This document shows positions 32,943 to 43,619 of a stretch of 64,000 bases of DNA, in pieces; position 1 is the first letter of the stretch; every line of letters starts with the position of its first letter. Position numbers and translations under genes: made by a program. A model generated the notes under the pieces. It worked only from the letters and a program-made list of their open reading frames with translations. It searched no databases and was not told where the DNA came from. The stretch is from Bathynomus jamesi (lineage: Eukaryota; Arthropoda; Malacostraca; Isopoda; Cirolanidae): positions 444,501-508,500 of the forward strand of contig JAJOZX010003319.1 in the NCBI GenBank assembly GCA_023014485.1, given 5' to 3'.

Positions 32943-33940
32943 GACGCGTTCGGTGGAGAAGGGGCGAATGCCACAAAATTCGAAAAATGAGTTTTTTGTC
33001 ATATAATTATCCTTTAAAACCTTTGCTTTACCTATGCAAAAAATTAGATGTTAGTCTGCACTCTTTCACGGTAAAATTTAGGTTTTAATGTATCTCAGAG
33101 AAATTCACTCCGCATCATTGCTTCACACTGAATACATCTATCTACTTTCTGGTCACTCGACAATGCCCTGTAATGCTCAATTTGGCCAAATTGAACAAAA
33201 TATAAAAAATAATTACAGCAATATTATTTACACCAAAAAAGATTGTTACGGCCATAACTACAGCCGTTTCGCAGCGCTTCCTAGTTGCAGAAATGAAACA
33301 GGCTGATTTTCTCGATTTTGACATCCTAAAAACGTGCATTGTCATTAGGAAATCAACAGCTACTAAATTTACAGATGCAAGAAAGTTAATATTTGACTTT
33401 CAACACAAAGAAGGCTATGTAGTATCTACTGCATACCGCACAACCCCAGATAATAGCCATCCCGTCAGACTGCAGAAAGGGAAAAAATCCTACAGCATCA
33501 GTTTATTCAATCTAGCCCAGCAGACACTGCAACCAAAGTATTCCCAATTGCTGCCAATAACTAAGGAAAAAATAAAAGATCTCAAAGAATTATCAGACCA
33601 AATGCCTACAACTGCAGTGAACTATTTATACAAGATTGTTAAAGGAACTGGAAGAAACCGAAACAGTTGAAGCAGGTAATACAACATTTGACGAAGAGGA
33701 CCAAATAATGGATTACACCAGTTAACATCAGAAGCTATCAATAAATAATATTGTAAAATTTCTCGGCGTTTTATTATATCGACATATTACACAACAATAT
33801 TTTACTCAAATATGTGTTCAAATTCATACAACATTTCAATAAACCGGAAAAATACAAAGGTTTAAAGTTTACAAACTTTAACTGCATTTTGTGGCATAAT
33901 TCGAAAATGTTGCATTCGCCCCTTCTCCACCAAACGCGTC
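32943..33940 (+). mobile_element. Unclassified DNA transposon with GACGCGTT ends
   Basis: Inverted ends share the about 29-bp segment from GACGCGTTCGGTGGAGAAGG (one mismatch to the right end). Flanks ATAT at 32939-32942 and 33941-33944 fit a 4-bp (or 2-bp AT) duplication. It carries the C-terminal part of a transposase-like gene on the plus strand. Superfamily not recognised. Confidence 0.75.
33293..33670 (+). CDS. Transposase-like C-terminal fragment of the GACGCGTT element
   Basis: 125 residues from MKQADFLDFDIL to KGTGRNRNS. Upstream sequence in other frames gives MPCNAQFGQIEQ, which looks like a catalytic-acid block (F-x-x-IE), so a frameshifted DDE-type domain probably precedes it. Contains KFTDARKLIFDFQHKEGYVV and PKYSQLLPITKEKIKDL. 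Internal deletion leaves no N-terminal part. I do not recognise a named family. Confidence 0.5.
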   Translation: MKQADFLDFDILKTCIVIRKSTATKFTDARKLIFDFQHKEGYVVSTAYRTTPDNSHPVRLQKGKKSYSISLFNLAQQTLQPKYSQLLPITKEKIKDLKELSDQMPTTAVNYLYKIVKGTGRNRNS

Positions 33941-33944
33941 ATAT

Positions 33945-34969
33945 GAACTAGTTTATGACCCTGAGCAGACTTAACTTCTGAATTCTGATTGGCTTGTTTC
34001 TTTGGCATCAGAATCATCTTTAGTAAGAGGCCTGTATTTTCTATATCTTCATTAGCTATTTCTTGTAACAAGTTATAATGAATATCTGCTGAACACATCA
34101 AATGGCACCTAGGTTAAACTATACATGTCTGTTATACAGTTTACATTACTGTTCACTTTAGTTTACAGCAAGGCCTACTTCAAACCCAGGCCTAAACATG
34201 CCTACAATACAATATCTTAGATCTATGGTAACTTATAAGTCCTATTTCAATTCAAAATGATAATTTATTATATTGTATAACTACAAATTGCCTCAATTTT
34301 GGGGTTAAGCCCATTGGAGATGGGGGAAATTGTTATGGGAGGTGCCAAAGAACAAAAGGTTATGGAGGCATTGAGCCAACTATTACAGAAACTAAGCCAT
34401 GACATCTACATTGACAACAAACAAGATGTAAGAGAAAGTATTTTTTCATACCAAATTTTCCATCCCTGACTTCATCAAAACCATTTTGAGAAGAATATTA
34501 ATGAAAATACATAATTATATACCTAAAGGTTTTCCATGTAGACTTCACCAAAAACAAAGAAAAAAATACAGCTCATTTTAGTTGGGAGCAAAAGCTCAAA
34601 AGCACAAAGGGAAGTGTTAAAACTCCCATCAAGTTCTGTGTAAATTTCATTTGAAAATCAATAATGGGTAGGCCTATCCCAAAAAACAATTTGGTATCAT
34701 CATCTGCCTATATTGAGTTACTAAAAATAATAATAAACAAGATATGTATTTAGAATTTGGACAACAAATGCCACTCACGTTGGACCTAAGATATACAAGA
34801 GCTAAGAAATTTTGAACAGTGCTAAAGCAATAGGCAATCACTATAGGCTTATGTAGTTTTTCACAATACACATTAATAGGATTATCTTCATATGATGGTA
34901 ATTGTAAAGTTTTATAATAAACTTCTGCTTGAGAGCATTATATGAATGACAAAAAGCAGTTACTACTTT
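33945..34969. other. Intronic, no gene seen
   Basis: AT-rich. One short open stretch (34317-34428) ends at a donor-like GAT-GTAAGAG but has no recognisable protein similarity or acceptor in frame. Confidence 0.35.
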
Positions 34970-35400
34970 CAAACTAGGCATCTGCTTGGCAACCTCATTA
35001 ATCTGAGCTCTTTAAGCATATTCCCAACTTGGAGGTACCTAATACTTTTGAGAATGTTTAATTCATCAATAACTTCTTGTAACTTGTAATTATTTTCTTG
35101 CTTGGCAGGAGCCTAGTATGATATACATCTAAATGATGAATAAAATCTCCCAGGAATTTCATTTGAAGTAAAACCCTCGGTAATTAATTCCACCACTTCA
35201 TGTTCAGCATGTTCAATTTACTCTTTACAACACTGAGGATAGTTTGATAAAGCATCAGCTACTACATTAGTTTTACCAAGAATATATATGATTTCATAAT
35301 CAAAACCATTTAGACCTTTTGTCCCATCACAGTTACCACTTTTATGTTAGGATGAGCTTTGAAAAGTAGTATCCCTGTACAGATATTAACCTGAAGAAGC
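34970..35400 (-). pseudogene. Gypsy-like LTR-retrotransposon RNase H end
   Basis: The minus strand reads NGFDYEIIYILGKTNVVADA-LS, the well-known end of the RNase H domain of Gypsy-type pol genes, followed by a decayed connection region. Stops are frequent; no LTRs, primer site or integrase core are visible, so only a fragment remains. Confidence 0.6.
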
Positions 35401-35450
35401 AGGCACTCGGACATAGGACCAGTGGATCAACCAAGGAAAATGAAATACTA

Positions 35451-36356
35451 CAGTTGTGGCCAAAAGTTTAAAGACAGTGCAAAAAATAGTTTAAATTTGT
35501 CATTGTCCGAGTTATTACTGTTTTTCTACTTGGTTTGTGACAATTTCTATAATTCTGTCATAAATGTATAAATTTATTATGTTGAAAGTTGTCAGGCGAT
35601 GCTCTCTTTGTTGTTTAATAATGAATGTTTTTTTTTAGCTGGATGACATGATTTTAAAACCAGCTTGCAGTAGACTACTCCTAACAGATCTGTCACTGAG
35701 ATGACATCCTGTTGATTCATTCAAGTCATGAACAAGACTTTTGATGATCTTTGATTGTTGATACACTTCCTTATGAGGATGCGGTCTTCATGAGCAGATG
35801 TCGATCTTGGTCATCCCAAAAGAGAGATCTGGATGACCAAGATTGACATCTGCTTGTGAAGACTGCATCCTCATAAGGGAGTGTAACAACAATTTGAAGA
35901 TAATCATCAAAAGTCTTGCTCATGACTTGAATGAATCAACAGGATGTCATCCCAGTGACAGATCTGTCAGAAGGCGTCTACTGCAAGCTGGTTTTAAATT
36001 GTCATCCAGCTAAAAAACCCATTCATTAATAAACAACAAAGAGAGTGTTGCCTGAGATGATGCAATCAATTCAAAGAGTGGACCCTGGAAGACTGGAGAA
36101 AAGTAATTTTCTCAGATGAGTCATCTTTTCATGTTTTTAATGACAAATCTCTAGTACATCAACGAACTGGTGAATACTTTAAACCCACTGAGTGGGACAG
36201 ATGTATATTCTTGAAAAGAATACAACCTTCAACTCCAAAATCTATTGTATTAAAAAATAGGATGCTACCTTCCACAAATGAATGGTACCCAACTGGTGAT
36301 TACTTTTCAATTTTGCATTATTTTGATGGATGTCCTTAAACTTTTGGCCATGACTG
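35451..36356 (+). mobile_element. Tc1-like element with an internal foldback
   Basis: Ends CAGTTGTGGCCAAAAGTTTA and (rc) CAGTCATGGCCAAAAGTTTA, with TA at 35449-35450 and 36357-36358. 906 bp. Near 36084-36190 it keeps a transposase scrap (DWRKVIFSDESSFHVF), including the first catalytic Asp of Tc1 enzymes. The N-terminal coding region exists as two inverted copies (see 35637-36016). The element cannot make a transposase. Confidence 0.85.
35637..36016. repeat. Inverted duplication inside the Tc1-like element
   Basis: Arms of about 185 bp (35637-35820 and 35826-36016) are inverted copies of one transposase segment. Shared marks are TTTTTAGCTGGATGACA at the outer ends and ATGACCAAGAT-GACATCTGCT near the centre. 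The right arm reads in coding direction (HDLNESTGCHP, LLQAGFKLSSS); the left arm is its inverse. Confidence 0.85.
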
Positions 36357-36799
36357 TAGTGTGTTCCAGCATCCATAATTATATATTGTAATAATAATTT
36401 ATACAAAGCTAAATATTTGAGTTCAGTTTGGAGTTGTCTCATACAGTAGTAAATACCTTTATTAATGAAAATGAAGATTTAATATGCTATTGTTTTTCTA
36501 ATGAGGTCTGTTTTTATAACACACAATTTGAAAAACTAGCAAAAGTCAACTTAAATCACTTCACAAATAAAGAATGCAAGCCAATCAAGTATTCCTTTGA
36601 ATAGACTGGCACTAAATGTGATAGGCTCTTCTAATTTGAAGACATGATCTGTAAAGCCACTTGAGAATGACACACGAGAAAACAGTGCAAAGAAAAAAAC
36701 CCTGTAAATAGAACTTAAAATCAAGGTGGGAACAAGGAGAGGAGAGGAAGAGAGGTTACAATAATTGCAATATATTTTAACAAAATAGATTTCAATAAT
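36357..36799. other. Intronic, no feature seen
   Basis: AT-rich non-coding sequence. Confidence 0.4.
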
Positions 36800-37116
36800 C
36801 AGGGCCAGTTTTAAGTTGGTACCAGAGGTGCACTGCATCCAGCCCAATGCTTGGGCTGGCCCACTGGCAACACTGAGAGGTCACATGATAGACAGCATTG
36901 TGGCTTTGTGGGAACACTAAAACCCTCTCCCCATTGTATATAAATCGTACCATAATCCTTGTTAGAATTTTCATATGTTAATCACTATAAATTGAATGGT
37001 GATTTAAATGGGTTTTAACATCAATTAAAAAAGGCCATTCTGAATACTGACTGCCAGCCTTGCAGTTATTTTGCACCCAGTCCTGCAAAGCCTAATAAAG
37101 CCTAACACTGCCCCTG
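36800..37116. mobile_element. hAT MITE
   Basis: Ends CAGGGCCAGTTTTAAG and (rc) CAGGGGCAGTGTTAGG. Flanks TCAATAAT (36792-36799) and TAAATAAT (37117-37124) agree in seven of eight bases. No coding sequence. Confidence 0.7.
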
Positions 37117-37479
37117 TAAATAATAATTTACTAAAACATTTGAGTTTACCCAGAAACAGGTTTCCAAAATGTTTTTTCACTCTGTGAATATTAATAAGTC
37201 CTTACAATGTGAGGCTTTATTTTGTATTACTATTGAGAATGGAATTATTTGTACTGTTTAATATTTTTTAATTTCCCAGTAATATTCCAGACCTCAAAAG
37301 AGGTAGGATGAACAAAAGAAAATGAATTTAGTGGGCTGGGTAGCATGTAACACTGAGCATTGTTTAGTAACTGTGAGTGAAGCTTATAAGCTATTGAAGT
37401 AAAATGATAGAGATATCATCAGTAATTTCTTATTACCAACATTTATTTTCTCTGTTGAACTTTTCTTAATTTGGTTTCT

Positions 37480-38340
37480 GATGAAACTATGGTTTTTCAT
37501 CCCCTTTTTAACTTTACATCTTCCAGTCCCTGTACGCATTTTACATACATGAAAACATTTCATATGTTTGCTGTTAATTTACTACACCTACCATTTCACT
37601 AAACTACTCTTGAATTTCTCATGCATTTCCTTATCTTCCTCTAACATATTGCCATTATCCTTTCGTATTACCAATCATTCCATCAGATTAGCCTCTCACT
37701 TCCCTACTTGCTTCCAGAGCAGCTTTCTGTTCCCCACATACTGCTCATTTGTGTTTGTTTCTTTTTGCATACTCAACATTCTTCTTGCAGTCTTTGTACA
37801 ACTCGTTACATTACTGCCGGGCTGAGTTAAACATTCTTTCCTGGACTTGTCTTTTTTCACTTTATCACTCCACTAAAGTCATGTTTCTCTGCATTCCACT
37901 TTATGCATGTGTTGTGTGCTGTCATCATTAAACATTCATCTATTTTTTTTCTGAACAAATGTTCAGGATTGGCTTGTGTTTGAACCTTTTTTCAACATCC
38001 TGCCTCATTTTGGGTGAGTTTTATGGTATGGTACCCATTTATCTACCAACCAGTGGAAGGATGAACAGCTGTGTGCACCAGCTGCCTTCACCAAGAATTG
38101 AATCCAGGTCGATGGATTTATTGTCAGCAATGCTATCCACTGTACCACTGAGATACATATTCTGTTACCTCCATTTGTTCATCATCTCTCTCCAAGAACA
38201 TGCTCAACTCTTATTCTATACTCTTTTGCCACCTCATTTGAACTTTTATTCTCTCTGTCTATCTATGCTCTCCTCCTTCCTTTTTATATCAAACACCAAA
38301 CAACTTAACTTATTATTATTATGATGATGATGTTCTAAAA
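37480..38340 (-). pseudogene. RTE-like LINE segment, second copy, carrying a SINE
   Basis: Similar over long stretches to 31500-32400, for example CCTGTACGCATTTTACATAC at 37533 against CCCTGTATACATTTTACATA at 31537, then the linker region with lysine-rich minus-strand text. A tRNA-derived SINE (about 37995-38157) interrupts this copy only, so it postdates the duplication or was lost in the other copy. Confidence 0.55.
37995..38157 (-). mobile_element. tRNA-derived SINE
   Basis: On the minus strand the 5' end reads CTCAGTGGTACAGTGGATAG (A-box-like) and then GGATTCAATTC (B-box-like), the two internal RNA polymerase III promoter elements. The body (AGCTGTTCATCCTTCC, then GGTAGATAAATGGGTACC) is shared with the interrupted copy at 41080-43565. 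Confidence 0.7.
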
Positions 38341-38361
38341 TTTATCATTATTTTCACACAG

Positions 38362-38562
38362 AATAAAAAGTGTTTATTTGGATATAAATTTGCTCTCTTA
38401 AAGGAACGTGCAATGAAGGTGGATATTGAAGAATTTGTGGATGATCCAAATGAATATTTGCCTCCACTTCAGAATTCACTTTTAACTTCAGAAAACAATC
38501 TCAGAGATGCATCAAGAGCAAAGACAATAGTATCATCAGCTCCTTATTTCTTTGAAAATATG
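38362..38562 (+). CDS. BTB gene, duplicated small exon, copy 2 (in frame)
   Basis: Acceptor TTATTTTCACACAG at 38361 and donor ATG-GTAAGACT at 38563. 67 codons, open in phase 0 and compatible with the end of the BTB exon. Encodes KKCLFGYKFALLKERAMK, then VDIEEFVDDPNEYLPPLQ and a Ser-rich end (SSAPYFFENM). No known domain; it may be a linker between the BTB and a DNA-binding domain encoded further 3'. Pairs with 32425-32623 as an exon duplication. Confidence 0.65.
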
Positions 38563-39404
38563 GTAAGACTTAGTTTTAAGGGTTTCTGCTGTACAAACTA
38601 CATAAAGAATTTTACGTTGAGCTACATCTTCCATGATGAAAAGCATAACTTCAGCTGATGTACACTTGCAACCATAACTTGGGTAACACCTGTAAGCAGC
38701 TGGAGCTGCTATTTTTGCATTACATGCTTTCCTTTAAGCTCGTGTTATAACTTAAAAGTTCAAGCTAGCAAGTGACTTTTTGGTACCATCTTGTGTAGAA
38801 CTGTTCCAGTACAGTACAGGAGGGTCTTGCATGTATGACAGGTTGTGTTCCTGAAAATGTGTTGTTATAGGAATCATAATTATAGGAGACACTGATTCAG
38901 TGGGGAAAGGGGGTTTCCATTCCCAGACTTGACTGACACACACAGAAACTTCACACAAACATATAAAATCCAAAGAATCTTACCCAAAAATTACCACACA
39001 AGATACTAATATTCATAAGACTCATGAAATTAGATTGCCTTACAAATCCTCAAAAATTTGCATGATGCATCTCTATTCTAGTAAAAATGACACCCTGTTA
39101 TATCAGTTTTATTGGGCTTCCTAGCTCCACATGCAGATTGACTTGACAACTTAATGAAACAAAAATTCATATTTACAACAGCAATCTAGTTTCTGAGCTT
39201 AATTAGCCAGAGATGTTAACCCTCTTGGATTCTGGCCAATTGCACAAATTTCACCCTCTCGTGCTCTTTTGACACAAATTGTGTTATTAAAAATCTCACC
39301 TGTTGGTACTCTTTTGATGCAGGTTGCATCATTAACAGGACGATATTGTTTATTTTGGTTAGCATTGGTTAGAGTAATTTTAACAATGCAGACTCTTAGC
39401 AACA
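38563..39404. other. Intronic sequence, no confident gene
   Basis: Mostly non-coding. On the minus strand 39199-39405 holds a short frame with an imperfect repeat (NDATCIKRVPTGEI, then NNTICVKRAREGEI), probably transposon debris. Confidence 0.35.
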
Positions 39405-39580
39405 CATATGGCAGCGTGTGAGGCTAGTGGGAGGAGTTTGATGATGTATCTGTTGCAGATGGCCATCCACAATGCTTTTGTACTCTACAAAAAGTACAGC
39501 ACAGATGCAAAGAAACTTGACCTACTCTACTTCACCAAAGTGCTGTACACTGCCCTCATTACATTACATTTCATTTGGAA
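39405..39580 (+). pseudogene. piggyBac transposase fragment
   Basis: Plus-strand frame reads MAIHNAFVLYKKYSTDAKKL followed by LDLLYFTK, the conserved block near the end of the piggyBac catalytic domain (AIxNAYVLYKK). No other part of the enzyme is recognisable here; it is cut at 39600-39720 by a LINE 3' end. Confidence 0.65.
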
Positions 39581-39824
39581 AAGCCACTGGGGTCTATTTA
39601 GGTTATCCAAGTCATGAGCTAATAATAACAGAATCCTGCAAAACATCAATCTCAAGTCAGCTAACTAATGTACAACTATTTACAACTATCAAAGTACCCT
39701 GCAAACTTACGCTAAACATATACAGTATTTACAACCTACAAATTCACTCTCATTCATGAACGAGTCTAAATTTTTCTTAAAATTAACTAATGAGCTACTA
39801 CTGTTTACCACATCATATGGCAAG

Positions 39825-41038
39825 TCATTCCAAAAATCTACAAGGCTGTTTTCTAATTTTCTTATGGCCACAAGTTATCCCATCCATCTCTAGTGAGAAA
39901 AAGTTATGTATATCTAAATTGTCCAAACCTGAAAACATTTTAAACATCTGTATCATATCTCCCCTCATACAATGTGTCTCAAAGCTAAACATACCTAGTT
40001 CCTCCAATCTATCCCTGTATTCCAATCTTCTTAGGTTAGGGATAAGCTTGGTTGCCATATGTTGCATACCTTCAAGCATATCAATATCATGTCTAAAGTG
40101 AGGGGACCAAGCTTGAATGCAGTATTCTAAGTGAGGCCTAACATAAGAATTATATAATTTACAGATGACTTCCTTACTCTTGTAACTAATATTCCCCTTA
40201 ATAATACCTAACATTTTATTTGCCTTATTTCTAGCCTCTAAGCACTGCTTAAAAAATTTCAGATTACTAGTTGTACCCACTATAATGCCAAGATCCCTTT
40301 CCTGGCTAACATCCTCCAACCAGTTCCCTTCCATCTCATAACTAAAGTTTTCATTATTTCTACCAAAATGGATGACTTTGCATTTTTGAACATTGAATTC
40401 CATCTGCCATTTACTAGCCCAAGCAACTAATCTATCAAGATCCTTTTGCAGTTCATAAGAATTTTCTATATTTGTAACTGGAGCAACTACTTTTGTATCA
40501 TCAGCAAATCTAGAAATTTTACAACCTACTTCTTTCTCTAAATCATTTAGATATGAAATAAAGAGTAGTGGACCTAAAACTGATCCCTGTGGTACCCCAC
40601 TTTTCACTTTCTGCCACCCAGATTCATGACCATTTAGAATTACTCTGTTCTCTGTCTTCTAACCATTTTTCTACCCAATTTATAATTGACCCTAATATCC
40701 CATGCACTTTTAATTTATATAGAAGTCTCCTATGTGGAACCTTGTCATATGTTTTACTAAAATCCAAATAAATAACATTTACATCATTTCCATTATGTAC
40801 CTCATAAATTACAAACTCTAAAAAGTCTAAGAGATTAGACAAAAAAAGACCTTCCTGATCTAAATCCATGTTGTGAACTTGAAATAAGATTAAACTTCTC
40901 CAAATAATCTTGAATATTATTCTTTATAATTCTTTCTAGTATCTTTCCTACCAGTGATGTTAAACTAACAGGCCTATAATTTCCAACCTCCTCCTTACTA
41001 CTTTTTTGTAAATGGGTACTACATTTGCTTTTTTCCAT
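39825..41038 (-). pseudogene. Non-LTR reverse transcriptase
   Basis: Three overlapping frames cover fingers (NYRPVSLTSLVGKILERII, then QHGFRSGRS), palm (VIYLDFSKTYDKVPHRRLL; GVPQGSVLGPLLF) and the active site with ADD (SRFADDTKVV). Then come the thumb and the C-terminal region (LEYCIQAWSPHFRHDIDMLE, MRGDMIQMFKMF). Frameshifts near 40610 and 40850. Catalytic aspartates are kept, so damage is mainly from indels. Confidence 0.85.
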
Positions 41039-41232
41039 TCATCTGGTACTTCTGCATAATTGACCTTCGGTTTGCTTCCACCCAAATTGCTCATTCTGAT
41101 GAAGGTCAAGCTTTTCACTCCACCTTAGACCTACAGTTTAATGTGGAATCCAAACTATGCCCCACCAGCAGGCCAGCATTTTAACCACTAGGCTACCCAG
41201 GGTACCATACCTATTTATTTACCAACCACTTG

Positions 41233-43425
41233 AGTGTTGCCACACTCTCAGAAGTAGTTTGTTACATTTTGTCACATGGGTAAAATGCCATTTTGTCACT
41301 TTAAAAAAAAAAAATGAATAACCTCCTCCCCATGATGATTAGCCATCCCTTTCCTCCAAGTATATAATCACTTTTCATAGTAAGGATTTATCTGTATTTA
41401 ATAAAATACAAAATGAAAAATTCAATACAGTGTTATATATACACTATAGATTGGGTGTTATACTGTCTGTAGGCAGGATCACACACAAGAAACCTCGAAA
41501 TACTTCTAAATAAATATTAACAGAGACCTTTAAAAATAAGCATACAGGTTATTTCGTATTCAGATCACTATTCATGTATGCTTTTTCTCTCTTTCTTTAT
41601 TTTCATGTATGCTTTTCCTTTATTTCCTTCTTCAGCAGCACACTTCATTGCTTCCCCTTCAGTTCTTAACTACTCACTTCATTCTAATAAAGCATTTGCA
41701 GCATTAGCTTTATTCAAACCTTTTTTCTTGCAAGCTGTCTGTAGCATTGAGAGAGAGACCTTCTTGCTTCATTTATCTTTCTATTAGCATTACTAAGACA
41801 TTTCTCTTTCTCTTGAGACTCCTTTCCTTGTTGATTGGCAATCATTTTAGCAGCTTCTGCATTCTTTTTCATCCTTTGAGTTCTTTCCTGATAATTTTGT
41901 CGCATGTCTCTGACAATTTTACAAAGTCTAGGAGTAACAGGTAATTGTTCAGGTTTACTTTGATATTTCTTCATGAAAGATGGTGATGTGCAATATTCAT
42001 TCAGAGTAGCATCTGACATTCTTGTTCTTCTAGTTGTTAGCACAAGTTTGTTTTCACTAAAAGAACGTTTGACATCCACATTGCCATGTGAAAGTGTCAA
42101 ACAAATTTTTATTAATATCTCCAGAACAGGATACTTCTCTCCATTAAGACTTTTGATGGTGAAAACCTTGACCCAGAATTCATCTATTTAAGAGATTCCA
42201 GAACACTCATGCTCACTTACTGTTACATCTTCTTCATTGACATCTCACCACTATCAGAATTGGAATCTGTTCCCTGAATGGGAAGTAGACTATATTCTTC
42301 AGGTAACCACTCAGTACAAAACATCTTCCATTCATCAACTACACTGTCAACTTTCTCCTGAGGGAAATGTTTGATGGAGACAGCTAACCTGCGAATGGCT
42401 TCAGTTGACCATTCAGCAGAATGGCAGATTGGATGGAGTACTTGAAGGTCTCAAAGTAGAGAGTTACCCAGAGGAAGTGTCTTCGCAAGAGCGGAAACTG
42501 CTGATTTGTAGAAATCCCATTCCTTGATGCCTGTGCTCTCCCAATGCTGATTGATGACAAATGGCATACAATTACTCCATTATGTTCTTCAGAATAGTAT
42601 CTTACTAATACCTCAAGCTGATACCAGTGTTTTGCTGTTGTGGTTTCATCAATTTTCAGCATATATGCCAGAGCTGAATTTCTTATCTCATTTTCAATTT
42701 TTTCCTTAAAAAATGGTCCTAATCCATCTGAAAGAACATATGTACATTTTGTTCTCTTGCAAGCCATTGTAGATGCTATTTTAGAATCTGGAAACATTAC
42801 TGGAAAAGCCGGAGTAATTTTGTCACTAACATGAGCTGGTGTATGTACCACTGCCAATGCTGTACACCAGATTGCTTCTGCTGCAGTTACTTGGTCATGA
42901 AAAGGAATGCTTGAAGATGCTTGAGGATGACTGAAACAATCTAGAAGAGAAGATTGTGTTGATTTTATCTTCAATAACCCATCTTCACTTTGATACTTTC
43001 CTGCCTTTCTAATGTGGGCTATTTTCTTTTAATGGCGAATGAGTGCATCACATCCACAGTCCTTAACATCAATATCTTCTAAACAAATAAGACACTGGCC
43101 AGAATGCACATTGACCTGAGATCTGATACACCATAGTGTTAGTTCATCATTATTAGAATCACTACCATGGAGCATAGATTCCTTAAATGACTGATTTCTG
43201 TTCATTCCATATACCAAATTCAATTATCTGAAAAATACAAAAATATTTAGCTCACCAAATAATAATAAATAAATAATAAGTTTCTATATAATTCAAATCA
43301 AACAATCAAATTTGTTACTCATTTTTCTTTTTGATTACACCAATTTGTCACATATTTCCTTTTTGTCACATTTTGACACATTATTTTAGCAAATTCTCTT
43401 TTGTCACACAGTGGCAGCACTGCAC
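41233..43425 (-). mobile_element. hAT transposon inserted in the SINE
   Basis: Approximate ends AGTGTTGCCAC on the left and (rc) CAGTGCTGCCAC on the right, with repeated TTTGTCACA motifs inside both ends. It splits the SINE, and carries a hAT transposase on the minus strand. The 8-bp duplication is not clear, probably because the left end is mutated. Confidence 0.7.
41714..43223 (-). pseudogene. hAT transposase with damaged frames
   Basis: N-terminal part (43029-43223) has a CLICLED-(x)-CGCDALIRH BED-like Cys/His pattern. The catalytic part (42384-42974) includes TYVLSDGLGPFFKEKIE and YMLKIDETTTAKHWYQLEVL with an Asp in the position of the first catalytic residue. The C-terminal dimerisation part (41714-42100) has LSHGNVDVKRSFSENKLVL. 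An internal stretch (about 42110-42380) holds frameshifts and stops. Typical hAT layout; inactive. Confidence 0.75.
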
Positions 43426-43619
43426 TTTCTTTATTGTGTGGAAGGATGAACAGCTGGGTTTTGCTGTGTGCTGCCTGCTGTCACTGGGTCTCAATCCCAG
43501 GGCTGATGGATTTGTAGCCAGCGATGCTAACCACTACACTACTGAGGCAAACCACCTAGCAAACAAAATAGTTAGTGCTTCAGATAAGCTTTCTTCCCCT
43601 TCTCTGAGAATCCTAGTAA

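Larger units (their letters stand above)
41080..43565 (-). mobile_element. tRNA-derived SINE split by a hAT element
   Basis: The minus-strand 5' part at 43436-43565 reads CTCAGTAGTGTAGTGGTTAG (A-box-like), then GGGATTGAGACCC (B-box-like) and the AGCTGTTCATCCTTCC body. It resumes at about 41232 with GGTAAATAAATAGGTATGG, and a second tRNA-like stretch (GGGTAGCCTAGTGGTTAAAA) follows to about 41080. The uninterrupted copy at 37995-38157 shows the join. This looks like a two-headed (dimeric) SINE. Confidence 0.65.

Noticed and set aside
34317..34428. Extra exon of the BTB gene with donor GAT-GTAAGAG
   Set aside because: The phase that fits the upstream exon meets a stop (TGA), there is no clear acceptor, and no similarity is visible.
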